A stretch of DNA of 64,000 nt from Caprimulgus europaeus (taxonomy: Eukaryota > Chordata > Aves > Caprimulgiformes > Caprimulgidae): contig OU015530.1 in the NCBI GenBank assembly GCA_907165065.1, positions 51,310,465-51,374,464 on the forward strand. The letters run 5' to 3'. Position numbers and translations under genes: made by a program. Numbering within the stretch: position 1 is the first letter of the stretch; every line of letters begins with the position of its first letter. This document shows, piece after piece, positions 12,401-26,480 of the stretch. Below the pieces are notes generated by a model. The model worked only from the letters and a program-made list of their open reading frames with translations, did no database searches and had not been told where the DNA came from.

Positions 12401-15400
12401 TTTTAAATAATTATAAATAAATTATAGTATTTAGCTCTCAGCAGCATTTTGTCTTGCCGTGCTGTTTGATGTGACTCATTGTAATAGATTAAAATTTTCC
12501 AGTACAGAGTGGCATGCATGAACTTTCACGGTCTTTTAAACTTATGGTTGGAGATTAAGGCACAACAAATTTTCAGTGGTCATCCAGGAAAAAGAAAAAA
12601 GTAAAAAGGTAGTCTAATAATTTTCTAGCATGCAAAGAGTAGCTTGTCAAGCTGGTAGCACAAGCTGGCTGGAAGTGTGATCACTCAGCACCAAGGTGGC
12701 ACAGGTGAACAGAGAAATGGCTGTGACTCCTTTAGATGAAAAGAACTGGGAACGACATCCACTCCAGCTCTACATAGCCTGGCTGTGCTGTGAAAATATT
12801 TCTCAAAGTAGGAAACACAGTTTGCAATGGAAAGAGTGGAAAGTAGGCGAAGAGGCTGGGGAAAACATAAGTGGTTGCTGCTGCTCTTGCTGGAGGCTGC
12901 AGAGCTGAGCAGATGTAGAAACACTGGATTATGCCTCAGTCTTACCCTGCTGTGGTAGCTATGGTCTGGCTCTGCCTTGGTGGGCAATGAAACCTGGCTT
13001 GTGATGTATTAACCTACCACCAGACCCTGAGGAATCACAGTGGATGTGGGCAAGGGCTGCAGGGAGGCAGAAGCAGAGTGCCAAACATCAGCCTGCAGTT
13101 GTTTGTAGTGGGTTTGAAGAAAAACATCTCCCACCGCTTACCATGTTGCTCAGTCCCTGCAGAACTCATCCCAGGATACCAGGACATGATTAAATGTTTC
13201 TGCTTTCCACCTGGATTTTGTTCCTGCTGTCCCATGCTGGCTGCTTTGCACCCCTCCGGACCAGCAGCAGCTCTAACCTCTGCAACCCGCCCTGCTGCAG
13301 ACATTTGGAGTTTGTAAGCAGCTGGTACCCCAGCCTGGCACATAACAGCCAATGCATACCTGGTTGCTTGTATTTTACTACTTATCCATCTGAAAGTTTT
13401 ATGATCATCTTTAAAATATGCTATTTTCCTCCACTTTTCTAATTACTGTTAATCTGTGGCATAGTTTCCCCTGTAGACCTGTACCACTGAAGACTGGAAA
13501 ACAGCTGGTGCAGAAGCTACACCATATGGTAGTTACTCATAGCAACACAAACTAATTGAGTGTTGAGGGTGATATAATCCCTGGATGCTTCATCTTTTAG
13601 AAGCTGCTGGCATGTCAATCTGATTGCTTTAAAGGTCTGTCCTAGTTCTTCACTTCTCCTGACTCAGAGCAAAATCCAGGTAGAGTCATCTCCATGACCC
13701 GGTTGGTATCAACATTGCAGTCACCACCGGGTTTCTTTGCCCGAATCTGAAAAATACATGGTACTGTAACACCCATATCCCTCATGTACTAAAGGTCCCC
13801 AACCTCTGTCCAGTGGAGAGCCGGCAGCTCAAAACACTGGCACAAAGAAAGAGCCCTGTTTTCCCATTACTGGGACCTGAGCACATTGGTTATCATTCCT
13901 CATGCAACGTTGAGCATGTGGAGCAGAGATAGGAATACTGAAGGTCACTTTTCATATAGAAGGATTTAACCTCCTGCCTGGTTTGCTGGAGGAAAAAGTG
14001 GACTTCAGCTCTGCGGGGCACCCCTCACCCCCAGCCAGCCCTTGGCATTAACTCACCCTTTGCATTTCACAAGCCATTATCTCCTCTGCTTTGCCATTCA
14101 AAGACCCACTCTGACCTCTGACTGTTTCCAACCGGTGTTAGGATTTGGAGTTGTAGGTTTTAATCTGCACTTCAGTTTGGTTTTTTGTATTTTTTTGTCT
14201 TTATTTTTAATTAGGAGAGCTGACATACACAAACTATGAGCTGACTTCTGTCGTTATTTCTGATACTCTTGATTTGCTACTATTACACAACAATGGATAG
14301 ACCAACTCTCTAGTGAGAATCACACTTCTCAGCAGAATTTTCATCTCTTTCATGTAGCTTTCACTCGTTCTAATTTGGACAGAGTACTTTTTTTTTTTTT
14401 TTCCTTTTTTATTTCTTACGGCTCATACTTTTTATTCAGGCCAAGGAGCAATGAGACAAAGAGGATAGCTATTTAAACAGCCTGTGGTTTTTGCACTGGT
14501 TCCTTAATTTCCATAAGCAAGACTGCATCAAAGAAGAAGCAGTGTATTGAGAAAAATCTACAGAAATTTACTTTTCAGGTCAAACTGATGGAATTATCCA
14601 CTAACGCAAAATTTATCTGGCTATCTTTCAATTTGGTTGTTCTTGCTATCCTTTTAATCACTTCTAGACTGCAGCACTTCAGAAATATTAAGTTTGGTTG
14701 TTTTCTTTAAAATATGTTTTTCAACAGAAGTTCATGGAAACCCTCAAAAGCAGAAAACCACCAATTTCCCTCAGGGGAATAATGTAGAAGATATTAATTT
14801 ATCATGACAGTGAGCTCTATTCCCTATACCTATTTTGTACAAGCAGGTCACATGCATTTACCCTATTGTATATAAAAACAAGTATTCTATAATTTCTGAA
14901 AACATATCACAAAAGCTCCTACAGTGACATTGTAATCTCAGAGCCAACATGTCTAAGTGAAAAGAGATCAGAAAAAGCCATCAAAACTATATATGAAGTC
15001 ATATAACTGTACTTCTAGAAGTTGAAAGAAACCTTCTAATCCTTCCCTTGCACTGAAATGGGATTGATGTTTATCTCAACAATCTATGACAAAAATCTGT
15101 CTAACACTCACTCAGAGATTCCTACTGTATCCCTGAGCAATATGCCCTAACGATGTATTTCCCTCCAATACTTGTGTACCTAGTTGTACAAATTAACCCA
15201 ATTTCTTTTAATCTTCTGCAGCATTCTAAACCCTAGAAGACTCTTATGTGTCACAGCCACCAAGCTCAATTCTATCAATGCAGAAATGATGCACTTTTGG
15301 TTTATCCACAGTGAATCTGATCACCTAAATGCATTGTTTGTGTTTTATCATATCAAACCACAGATACAGTTCTATGAAGGAAAAATGTAACTCTCAAAAT

Positions 15401-16480
15401 TGAATGAATTTGCAAGTATTCTGTAACATTTATACTCTTTTTTCTGGAATAATGTCAATTCAATATATTTCTGCACCCTGGTGCAGATCCAGAGCACCAC
15501 CATTAGCTTCCGTGGAGTTATTCCAGACTTCAGATTAGCATGGCATAGGTGAGAATCTATTCTGCAATATTTAAGTGCTAGTATACTAATCAGTTATTCA
15601 AAATACCAGGATAATCAGAAAACGGGGACACGGATCTCCAATACAGTGTTTAACCCAAGGCTACTGTAAATGACTTTAGTGCAGAGAAATAGAACTCATG
15701 TACAAGTAGAAAATCCTAATAGCTTTGATATAGAACTTTTAATACACAATTTTTGAAAATATTTGACTCACTGATACATTATTTTCAGAAACTACCAGGT
15801 GCTACTTTCATACCCTGATACTGTTTTATGTATTTTATTTGTCCATTTTTAATTTTTATTCACTTATACTTGCTTAAGCAGAACAGTAGCTAACTAATTT
15901 GGTTTAATTTGGTTGCAAACTGGATAGCACTTTTCTCACATAAGGTAACTGAGAAGGTAACTGCAGCTCTGACAAAGCAGCAGCAGTAAAATAATACTAG
16001 AAAAGAGAAGATATTCTACCACAGCAGCTGGTTAAATTTTGTAGAAAGTTGCACATCTCAACTAAATCTGCAGAGATCAAAAGACTTAGTTTGGATTTAA
16101 ACTGCTGAGACTGAACACAATTTGTGCTTTCATGTTTGCTATGCAGACTGCAAATTTGTTTTCAGGAAAAAAAGATTCATATATATTTCAATAATCTTTT
16201 TAATCACATAGCCAAGCAGACCTGAACAAGTCACCCACAAACTGCTGTGAGGCAGATGAGTGTTGCCTGATCTTAAAGATACTTAGATTAAAATACTGCA
16301 ACAGCAGAGTATGACATTTTAATTTTTACTATTATCTCAAGTATAGAGAAATCACCCAGTGACGACTGGATTATTCTATCCAACAAAGAAATAATTTCAT
16401 CCAGCAAAGAATGAATTGCAAGAGACTGCATGGAACTATAAGAAACTACCTACAATGTTACAAAAATAGTCCAGACTTAT

Positions 16481-16503
16481 TTAGTTAGTTAGTTAGTTAG
16501 TTA
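16481..16503 (+). repeat. (TTAG)n microsatellite with flanking 11-bp direct repeat
   Basis: Five to six copies of TTAG. The same 11 bases, cagacttattt, occur immediately before it (16472-16482) and just after it (16507-16517). A CR1 3' scrap follows 30 bp downstream. Confidence 0.85.
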
Positions 16504-16542
16504 CTTCAGACTTATTTTATTTTTTGCTGGGCTTTTGCCAAG

Positions 16543-16602
16543 AAAGGTTGGACCATATGATCCTTGAGGTTCCTTCCAACTTGCTGTTCTACAATGCTAT
16601 AA
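16543..16602 (+). mobile_element. CR1 LINE 3'-end scrap
   Basis: The string 'aggttggaccatatgatcct' followed by 'ttgaggttccttccaact' and a decayed 'tctacaatgctat' tail is the last 60 bp of a diverged CR1 copy in sense orientation. It is too short to assign a subfamily. Confidence 0.75.
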
Positions 16603-19600
16603 TTATTTAAAATGCTTCCCACTGACTGTGACCAGGCTGGCATCATAACTGGAAGCATAGTACCTAGTTCTAGATAGGAGAATTTTCTTTTCCTTTATCA
16701 GCCTGAGCTGATCTAGCATCGAGGTCCTGCCTCCAAGCATGATGCCAAGAGAAGCATCAAGGCTCCGAGCTCTTCCTGAAGAAATACCCTTTTAAATAGG
16801 AACTCTGTGAAAGAAGAGTGCAACCTCCAGTACAAACACCAGCAGCCTCACTCCCTGAACACCTCTTGACATGGAGTTCTGGCAGCCACTGGCAGACCAG
16901 TGACATCAAGATGGACATCTGGCTTCCTTCCAGTGCCCTAAGGAGATCACTGACCACAGTAAATAATATTCTATTTTCCTTCCAAAAGCCATCCTGAAGC
17001 CTGAATGATGCTGATCCAAAAATTAGAGGATGACAGGTGTTGGGTTTGGCTGGCAGCTCCCTTCCAAACAACCTTCTGCAGGAAGGGAAGGTTAAAGACC
17101 GGGCTAGAGCTGGCAAGGTTTATTGTGGTGCAGTGCTGGATTTTGAAGTCAGTCCAGGTAACAGTACATTTTAAAGTTTTCAGGAGCTTGCTGATTTCTA
17201 GGCAGGCATTCACAATGTGCATTGTAAATGGTTCAATTTTCCCTGACCTTAGCCAACTGAGAAGGGCCAGAAGCCTGTTTCCAATGATGCAACCCATAAT
17301 GTGAGCTTCCCCACAACAGGGGAACCTCCATCAAAGCAAGAAGTTGAGGGAGCTTCTGCCAAACCTTTCATGACACAATCAGGTAAAATGCAAGGCTCTC
17401 TTTTTTCCTCTGTTTTAATATGAATAAGGCAAAATAATGACGCATCTAGTCAATCTTCCTTGCCACAGAATTATTTATGGTGGAAACATCCACTTCAAAC
17501 ACATGGCTGAGGCCAAGAGCTGCTCTTCATTCTTATTTTAGCTGCAACTGAAATGGCCAGATTTTATGCACATTTGGTATAAATGAGCATGCCAACAAAG
17601 GTGCACCAAAACAAGTCACCTACATTTTCAACAGGCAGCTAAAGAATGGCTAACTGGGAATTGTAAAGCCTCAAGTGCTGCAGAACAGCTGCATGTACTG
17701 AATGGGCAGCACTGAATGATGTCTGATATACAAAACAGAGGAAAGATTTCTATTTTCATATGGTGACAATGTCACTGAAGCACCACGCTGGCTTTGCTAC
17801 CTTGCCTAAACAAGCACAGAAATGAGGGAACAAATTGCATGCAGCTTCCTCAAAAGCCCTGAATAACAGCAGCATGTACTTGAGGACAAATTAGCGAGCT
17901 TCAGACTTGGGGTGCATGCGTGGCACTATTTGAAGTCATTTGCCAGTTCTAAGTGTTTCCCTACCCCCCTTTGCCCCATAGCATGTGCAAACCAAATTTA
18001 TCCATGTCCAAGAAATATTTTTCTTCTTGACTGAAAATATGACAGTTCTTAAAAACAAATTAAAATCCATATTCACTGTCCCAGTAATTTTTCCCATATC
18101 TTGTTAAAAAGGAATCATTGGTAGTCCCATTAGGGCTGGCCCCTTTTACTGTCTGGAGCTTTGGCTTTAGCATCCTAAAAACCTGAGTGATGACTCAGTC
18201 TAATTCTTCATCTCATCCTCCCCCACCAAGTCCCAGAGCTACTAATTACTGGGAAAGGTTAGCCCTACACTGTGGAATACTAGGATATCTGACCTCCTTC
18301 TCTGGCGACACTGAACAGGAATTCTAGGAGTTACTTGCTTTCAGCCTAATTATGAATGTCCCTTTTCAAATTCAGGTATAATTTGATCATCAAAGTTCCT
18401 GTTTCCAAGCAGAAGTTCAGCATTCTCATATTATACAATGAAAACTTGAGCACACAGACAAATTAGGAAAGGCACTGTTTCAGCAGATTTATCTAGAATT
18501 TTTCCCAGTATTAAAACTACTTCCAGAGTCCCAGGATTGATACTTCTGAACTTAAGAAATATATTTACTTCTCTTGCTTGAAATACTATAAGCATAAAAG
18601 ATGCTGCTCAGAATAACTGCTATTTGATTTGGCAGCTGCTATGAGGCACTGCACCTCTGAGACCAGCCATACATGTTATAAATATACCCTCTGATTTTTG
18701 TGAGATGCTGATTCAATCATGGAAAAGATTTTTCTTTATTACTGCGTTCTCTTTCCTCTCTTTATAAAGTCTAGAAAAGGAACAGAACCACTATTAGCAT
18801 GAATCAGCCAGTAGCTTTGAATGGGTAGTTCCCATAAACTCAGGGAGAGTTTCAGGGAAATTGGGAGCCTTTACCAGATCTTGCAGCAAAAAAATTCTGC
18901 AGTTTCATTGTGTTAATGACGATGACATCCTGGCCTCTCCCACCAGGTGTCACTGCGAAGTCACATAAGAGGATCTGTTGGTGATAATGTAAATGCAGGC
19001 AGAATGAAGATTAATAAGGAATACGAGTCATCGCTGAAAAAGAGCTTCTTTTCACTCCTCCTCTTGCTCCCTAGCCAAAAATAAAGCACAGCAGCACCGC
19101 TGTGCTTTAAGCTCAACAGAGCAGAGTATTAATTTGAAATGAGGGATACGTATAGCCCACATTGTGTAAGAGTTTTAAATGTATGCCACGTGAGCTGGGG
19201 CTGGTGCCTGGGTGGCTGCCAGATGTGGTTCTTGCTGATGTGAGGATGAGGAGGTGTTCAGATGAGACATCACAGCCACAGTGTCAGGTCTAACTCTGGA
19301 ATGGGATACACACTTTGAGATGATCTTTAGAGACTTACAGGACAAACCTTCCTGATTGCTCTGACAGTGACATGAGATGATGGAGTAACAAGGAAAACCC
19401 TCAGTTTCATGCTCTGGGGATGGGATTGGCCCATCTATAGGTGAAAATCCTTCCACTGGTGACAGGAGCACACACACCACCGTGTTGCATTGTGCTCCCC
19501 CATGACTTCCAAATATGTGCTAAGAAGCTAAGTAGCTCTCCAGAAGTCAAGTACCTCTATCTGTGAACACAGGCTTGCCCAAAGGAGGTCACACCAGGAC

Positions 19601-22600
19601 TTTATAGCAGTGCAGTCCAGGAAAGGTCCCTGTCCTGCTCAGTGGAGACATGTAAAGCGACCCTGATTTACCCTGCTGGGGTGTCCCCAGTCTGGCAGCA
19701 GCATGCCAGCACGGAGGGAGCTTCTCCTGCCCCATTTCCAGGAATTCAGTTTCACACAATCCCAAACTCAAGGAGCTTCCAAACTGCAACACAACTGCCA
19801 CTTAGCAGGATCATACAGAGGATCTCTGTCAGAGCACCTCACTGCCACCCTTTCTCACAACATCTGAACAGCCTCTCCAAGTGCCCAGTAGCAAATGATG
19901 ATCCTTTAATTACACCATGACAGGACTCATTTCTGTTAAACAGTGCTGTAACAAAGTACTTAAATTAATTTTACCTGCACTTCACTTGTTAAAATATACA
20001 TTACTTTTATTAAAGTACTATATATAAAGAACATACAATACTCTTATCCTATCACTTTGAAAGTACTTTGTGCTATACCACCATTTGTTTTAAAATTATC
20101 TTTAAGCCTCTTTGTTGCTAAAACATATTGTCAAATCAAGAACAATCATATAGCCAACTGAAATATAAAACACTCTTTGCCAGTGCTTTGCATTTAAATG
20201 CTTAGCTGGTTTCAGCCGCAGAACTTTAAACTCTCTTTTATAGGATATCACTCCATTTTAGTATCAGCATCTATCAGGCACAGCTCTGAAAATGTTAAGT
20301 CAGACTATGAAAACATTGTCAATGCTTATTTTAGTAATAAAAGCCACGTTTAATCTATGCTTTCATGTTACAGTAATCTATGTATCAATCCATAACCTTC
20401 CAGCTATATGCACTAAGTAGATTAAGCTCTGATTGATTTGAAATGTTTTTCACTATATTATCAAAAGTCTACAGATCAGCATAAATACCTCAAAGAAATT
20501 TTTTCCCCTTTGGCAGATTTACAAAAGCAGAGCTTAACTTGAATTGAAATGAACTTCTGCATTTTTCCAGGGCAAAAAACCTGTCAAATCTATTCTAGAG
20601 CTGCTCTGCTTCCGGACTTAGTAAAAACCTGTGATTAATAGTACAGTGCATCTATTCTGTCGTGACAAAAGCAATCATGTTATGAAGAAAAGTGTTCCCT
20701 CTGGGTCTACCATTCATATTAAACATCAGGAGCTACCCAGAACAGTGGCACTGCTGGGATTGCCGTCTGCATAGCACACTGTGCAAACAGCTCTCGGAAA
20801 GGGTGGTGGGGATTTTTGTTGATGTGCTCTTGATGATTATGATACAAGACCTTAAAAATTTGCTTCCTCAAATAGAAAACACCAAGATTTTTAATTTTTT
20901 TTTTTTCATTATAGTTAAGGAAAGTCACAAGCAGATCATGAGCTGTCACCGTAACCCAGTGGGCGTTGCTGGAGGTGAACTTCAGCAACAAAAAGAGCAC
21001 GTGAGGGAAGAGGAAGGTACTGAACTCTCTGATCCCATTTCAGCGTTTCTCACAGCTCCTTTGCAGACTATCTGCTGATGATGGATGCACAGATGGAACG
21101 AGATTTTCTACATATGCTCAGCGTTCATCCTGGTAGCTCGCTGAGACAGTGGCAGTGCAAACAAACATGGGTCTGAGCATCCCACCCAGCTCTGTTTGGG
21201 TGGTGGGGAAGGCACATCTATGAATGTCAGTAGGAATGGAAGAAGAGGAAAAATAGTCCTGAGGTGGTAAATTTTAATCCTTGCCCAGATATCAAGCAAT
21301 TCCAGTCAGGGGAGTTTGTATTTAAAAATATTTTTCAGTTTATGCCACCAAAGAGGAGGCATCCAAGAGAAAGAGAGAATTTGGAAAAATAAAGGCTCTG
21401 GTAACAGTGTGCTGGCAGAGCATCCCAGCTGCTGCAAGGGTAACACTTCATCCTCACTAACAATGCCCATATTCCCGTGGGCTCTGTTGAGGAGGTGCCA
21501 TCCATCTCCCAGTAGCCTGTACCCATTTACCACCACGCAATATTCTATTTCTTCTGGCATCCCCCTCCATCCATCCGTGCATTCCTTTAAAAATGCTGAC
21601 ATCTGAACATTGCAGACCCATCTGAACCCATGGCCCCACAGCTTGTTCAAGCGTCTGCCACAAGCCCTCAGTCCTGACTCCAGTCCCAGGTTTTCCTCCA
21701 CAAGGACTGCACAAGCAGCGTAGTGTAGGAGAAGGAGCTCAGCTTACACAGTCCAGCTCTAGATTTGATTCTGGATTCTGCACCCCATCACTTGGGAACA
21801 TTTTTATCTCAAGTTTTCCTGTAGGTCCTTTTATACCTTGCTTGTGACCTAAGATAAATTTTTATTTGAATATAAGCTGTTCTTGGACAAAAAGTGACAT
21901 TTCCAAAGGCAAGCTATCTCCAACCTTCTGCAAAACCTGCTCCCACTGAATAGTAGGTTCAGTGGTCCTACTCTACACATGCTGCTCACAGCAGTTACAG
22001 AACCTGGCTTGGTATATCCAGAACGTATTTGATCACAGATTCATTTCTTATCCCAGTACATTAACATAAAGTTAACAAGAAAGTTCATTATAAAGGACAA
22101 ACTTGAAAGTCAGTGTCAGCTAAGAAATTGCCTGAGCAATCCTGTAATTGAATGAAAATATGTGTCAGCAAAACACGAGTGTCATCACGGGCTTGCTGGC
22201 ATGCTTGGAGTTCATTGGCTTGACAAACTCCTATCAGCGTGGTGCTGTGTGCAAGACTCTACGAGAAAACCTTATGTACTAAATTATGTTTGTCAGCAAA
22301 ATACGGGTACTAATAGGATCATTTGACCTAGAGTCAACAGTCCTGCCCACAACTCCAGCAACAAATTAATAAATAAAGAGAAATAAAAGAAAACTGCATT
22401 TTGTGACATTTTAGGCACTCCTCTGGTTACAAAGTGCTTCATGAGAGAGACATTCACTTGCAAACATTCTGTGGTACAGTATAAACATGCATTTAAATCT
22501 CAAAAGTGATCTAAAGCGCTATCAGATTTTTCCACCAATGTGTCTGACGAATTTGCACTGATTTATGTGACCAGCTTCTCTGGGAGTGACAAGCAAAATA

Positions 22601-23691
22601 ATTTATTTTCATTCCCTCATTTCTGAGTCCAACAGTCCCAGTTTAGCTGTGATATAGAGTAAATTAAGGAGTGCTTCATATTTATAGGCCACTTAATGCT
22701 GAATGGCATTTTGCAACCAATTTTGTTCCATTAAGCCTGAAGCAAACTGGGAGCTGCCAACAGGGTGCAGTTAATAGATGTATCTGGACACTCTTTCTGT
22801 AGAGGTAAGAAAAGCTTGGGATTATAGTGGGACCTGCAGGAGAAAGTGTGACTTGTGAGGGAAACTGTCACAGGAGAGAGATGCTGTCAGGTTCCAAACC
22901 CAGGATCCTTCTGAAAAGAAACTGCTGGCAGCACTAGTCAGTAACAGAGAGAGGGATGCATATATATATATTTGTTATATCTATATTTTAATTCTAATTG
23001 TGATAAAAAATTAGCTTAAAAAATGATAACATCCCTGAAAGAACTAGGGATGGCTGGGATACTCTCCTAAACTGGTGAGCAGATTAGATTATTTTGCAAA
23101 CAGCTGCTCACAGACACCCAAAAGGCCATTTAGCAGCTGAAAGGACCAAAGTATAGTGCTCCAGCAATGACCTCTACCCTATCAGGCCCATTTTCAAAGG
23201 AAAGAAGCCAATTACTGTGAGGACCTGTCTGCTTTTAGAATAATTTTGGGTAGTAATATCTGGGCATCTTCCAGGGTCTACCTAGTGCTGTGGAAAACAA
23301 CCAATCAAGTAAAATGGTTTCCTCACTTCTTCCTTTAAAATAAAACTCCTTTCCCTCCCCATTTCTGTTCTTTTCTATAATTTGAAAACTGGCATTTCTA
23401 TGAGTGATTGCAGGTGTCATTAAATAATGAAGCAGTTCTGTTCATTAAAGCTTGGTGATTTATTACCTTTGGACTAAGGGAAAGAAAAACAGCCTGAAAA
23501 CAGAAATCTTACATCATTTCACATTATTTCCAGCCCAGCGCTTCAGACAACTGTTAGAATAGCAGATTTTCAGCTCCGTGGTCCAGCAGTCCCCAGAAAT
23601 GCAATGCTGAACATCTAATTCCAGCCAGTTCCGTAATTTAGAGTGCAACTTAAACTCAGAACTAACTGCTGCCCTATATGTCATGTCCTAC

Positions 23692-23812
23692 CTTCATACA
23701 GCCAGTCGCTGAGCCCATTGAAAATAACACCTTCCTTTCCTGTGGAGACCACTCGGATGGCTTGTTTCCCCACATGGGCACAGTAATAGATGTTATTCTC
23801 AAAGATAAATAT
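23692..23812 (-). CDS. DPP6: DPP6 internal exon C (121 bp, beta-propeller)
   Basis: The minus strand reads [17 protein letters not shown], then [20 protein letters not shown], then LYE, followed by the first base (G) of the next codon: 40 codons plus one base. This is a near-identical match to vertebrate DPP6, including FENNIYY and GLSDWLYE. In DPP4 the corresponding 'DWVYEEE' loop carries the paired glutamates that hold a substrate's N-terminus. Here the exon breaks inside that loop after the first Glu, so the rest of the motif lies in the next exon, outside this window. The acceptor is a long pyrimidine stretch ending caaatcag (plus strand 23813-23820). The donor is GTAGGAC (23685-23691), weaker than those of the other two exons because it lacks the usual A at +3/+4 context. 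Phase is 0 in and 1 out. Confidence 0.97.
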
Positions 23813-26477
23813 CTGATTTGAAGGGAAAAAGAAAAAGAGAACAGCATTAAGCAGTGGCTCCATTATAAAATGTTGCATTTTGCTTTCACAATAATTGGCA
23901 GTACAAAAACACATATCACATTTTTATAGCATCTTTTGTCAAAAAAGGATTTCCACAGCTTGCTTCCAATGCCATCAACTAATAGAAAGATGCTAATTTA
24001 CAACCAACTGAAGCCTTGGTCCTTTGATACAAGCTTTATTTTTCTTACTCCTGTCTTAATTTCAGAAATTGAACAATGCAGTTAGAGGGCACAAAATGAA
24101 GAATGCCATCACTCAGGATTCTGAAAAAAAAGGTTCAGAACACAGTAGGAGTGGTAGAGCTGATGTTGATGCCATGTGGTGACCAAAGTGGCTACTGGAA
24201 ATGGCTTCTTGTTTGTTTCCATCTGCTCCTGCTTCCTTAAAACACAGCTGGTAACCTATTAAATAAATCTAAATTCAGTTTTTAATGCATATCCAACAAG
24301 ACAACTTGTGCTATTGAATAAGGGACAGTCTATGTGACTGTCCATTGGCCAACAAAGCACGAGGAGGTTGGTGTTTCCAGTGGGGAGCAGGTGCATGTGC
24401 TCCAATTCCCCAAAGGTCTGTGCTAGACCTCCTGCCCCGCCCTGGTCCTCAGGTGACCTTCCTACACCAGGGTGGATGGGACAAAGGCACCCATGGGGTC
24501 TCACCTCCCTGTCAGCATTGATGTAGTTGCTATAACCTCCAGTCTGTCTGTGGAAACCTCTCCCCTCCTATTGAAAAAATCTACTGGATTCAGGTTGTTG
24601 AAAGATTACATGACCAAAATATCATGGGACCTCAGAGCTCCTTGGGAGGGCAAGGGCAGGCCCACATCAAGGATTGCCATCAGGTACCTAAGCCTGTCTC
24701 TGCAAATGCCTGCTCACGTGGCTGGTGCTGTCTCTGGGAAAGCAATTCCACCTTGGAGGAGAATTTATAAATACAAAATTCTTATCAATCATAAAATTTC
24801 CAGTTCAAGATTATTAGGAAAGCAGCTTAACATAAAACTCAAATAAGCCTCCTGGATTGTTTTAAAGCTAATTTCATGCACATTATTAGACCTAGTGCTA
24901 TGAGAATGCTTTTGGGAATCAAGCTGTTTTTAAGTGCTGATCAGGGAGAAAAATTTTAGCCAGCCATTTAAAAATAAAACTCGTGTTCCATGGCATCAGT
25001 CTTTATCATCTGCTTAAATGTTTTGCTCTGTGTTTTGCTGTCATCGATGATAAATATCCTGTCCCCTCCTCACCCCAAAGTGAACCACATCCTGCTCTAA
25101 GTAGCACTCTTGTTTTTAAAATGTTTTTAAACTCCATTCAGACTGCAAGGGTGTGCTGAACAGGGTATCAAAAAGCCATTTAGACTGAAGGACAAACTGT
25201 TAATATAATCTGGTCGACATTTACAGATGGGTTTCTATACACTTGAGGATATTGGAATAAATGTTAGATATCTTTACCATGATAGTAGAATGCAATTTCT
25301 CATGTTACACTCATGAAAAGAGAGAATTGGGAAAAATATTTGCCTTCAGCTTCTGTTTCGCATCCTATTATGGTATGTGTTTCACCTAAAGATGAGCTGG
25401 AAAGATTCCAGATGAAAAGTATACATTCTAATTTAATTTTGGCAGCAGTTATAGCGAGTTTGCCTAAAGGTAAAAAGTATGACTGAAACTGTAGCTTGCT
25501 TTGATTCCTTTTAAACTAAGAAAAGCTGCATTCCATTAATATTTTTGAAAGTAAAAACTATGTTGTGGAAGATAATACATTCTCTTTCCTACCTTGTTTT
25601 TTAGTAAGCAGAGGAGCCAGATGAGGGAAGCCAAGTAAAGAATTTTATGTGTTAGCTAGTCTGCATCTTAGAGGGTTTTTGAAGCTTAAATGTACATAAA
25701 AATCAGGAAGACTAGCAGAATAAGATACTCTGGGATAAAACAAATCCAAATCTCTGTGTTCAAGAGATAAATGTGCTGAAGATGCTTGGGTGGGGGCTCT
25801 TCTGCAACAGGCACACAATCAAGCAGAGTTATTCAAGCAATGCAACCCTTCCCTAGCCCAGAATCTCCCAGCAAATGAAGGTTTTGCAATATTTTGTACT
25901 GCATTACATTTTAATGAATTTACAGGAAAAATAAAGAAGGTGGATTGACAGCCTGCTCCTGCACCTTGCTTTGTAAAGAAAGCACTGCAATGTTTTCTGT
26001 CTTCATTGTTTTGTCTTTCAAAGCTTCATTGCACTAATCAGGCTGCATGAGGTATCCAGTAGCTGCAACGGAAAAATAATATAGTGCTCTGACTTCAAAT
26101 TGTCTCCCATATAATTCAGAGCCAAACTGCAGCACCTCATAGAGAATTTAAAATTATCCTCCTAACTACAGTGTCTTGTACCCTAAAAACGTCAACCATA
26201 ATCAAGATAAAAGATAACTGAAACAGCACCGGGAAGATTTCTGTGTAATGTATCTTATAAATTAAGAAAAAGCTTTTGAACTTGTGTTAGTCATCAAAAA
26301 GAAATGTCTTTGGATTACTTCACATTCTGGGTTAGGAAGATATTAGATGATATTATGAAATACCTATATAATATTTTTTATTATTTTGGTTTATGACATC
26401 AAAGCAGTGCTTTCTATCAAATGATAACCATCCTTTCAGCTAATTAGAGGATAAGAAATTTTAGTAAAGAAAATAAT

Positions 26478-26480
<3 letters not shown>

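Larger units (their letters stand above)
1..23691 (-). other. DPP6: DPP6 intron downstream of exon C (partial)
   Basis: The next DPP6 exon should encode the second half of the Glu loop followed by a 'WWSPDG'-type propeller strand. I looked at every 'ccacca' (the reverse complement of Trp-Trp) from 1 to 23691 and none continued as SPDG, so this stretch is probably one intron running past the window edge. It contains the LTR pair at 2560-3837, the CR1 at 6042-6444 with a 20-bp tandem repeat in front, and a CR1 scrap at 16543-16602. Poly-T runs occur at about 1069-1083 and 14390-14402. In 3840-5980, 6450-16480 and 16610-23690 I see only A+T-rich unassigned DNA plus one open-frame patch at 16757-17304. 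Confidence 0.75.

Noticed and set aside
21306..21714. Cluster of 63-131-codon frames on both strands
   Set aside because: Mutual shadows in a slightly G+C-richer stretch; no recognisable protein.
1..23691. Next DPP6 exon (WWSPDG strand)
   Set aside because: Every plus-strand 'ccacca' was inspected and none reads back as WWSPDG with splice sites, so the exon is taken to be outside the window.
24259..24846. Frames of 81 (minus) and 124 (plus) codons
   Set aside because: They overlap on opposite strands, match no known family and sit in the DPP6 intron without splice signals that would link them.
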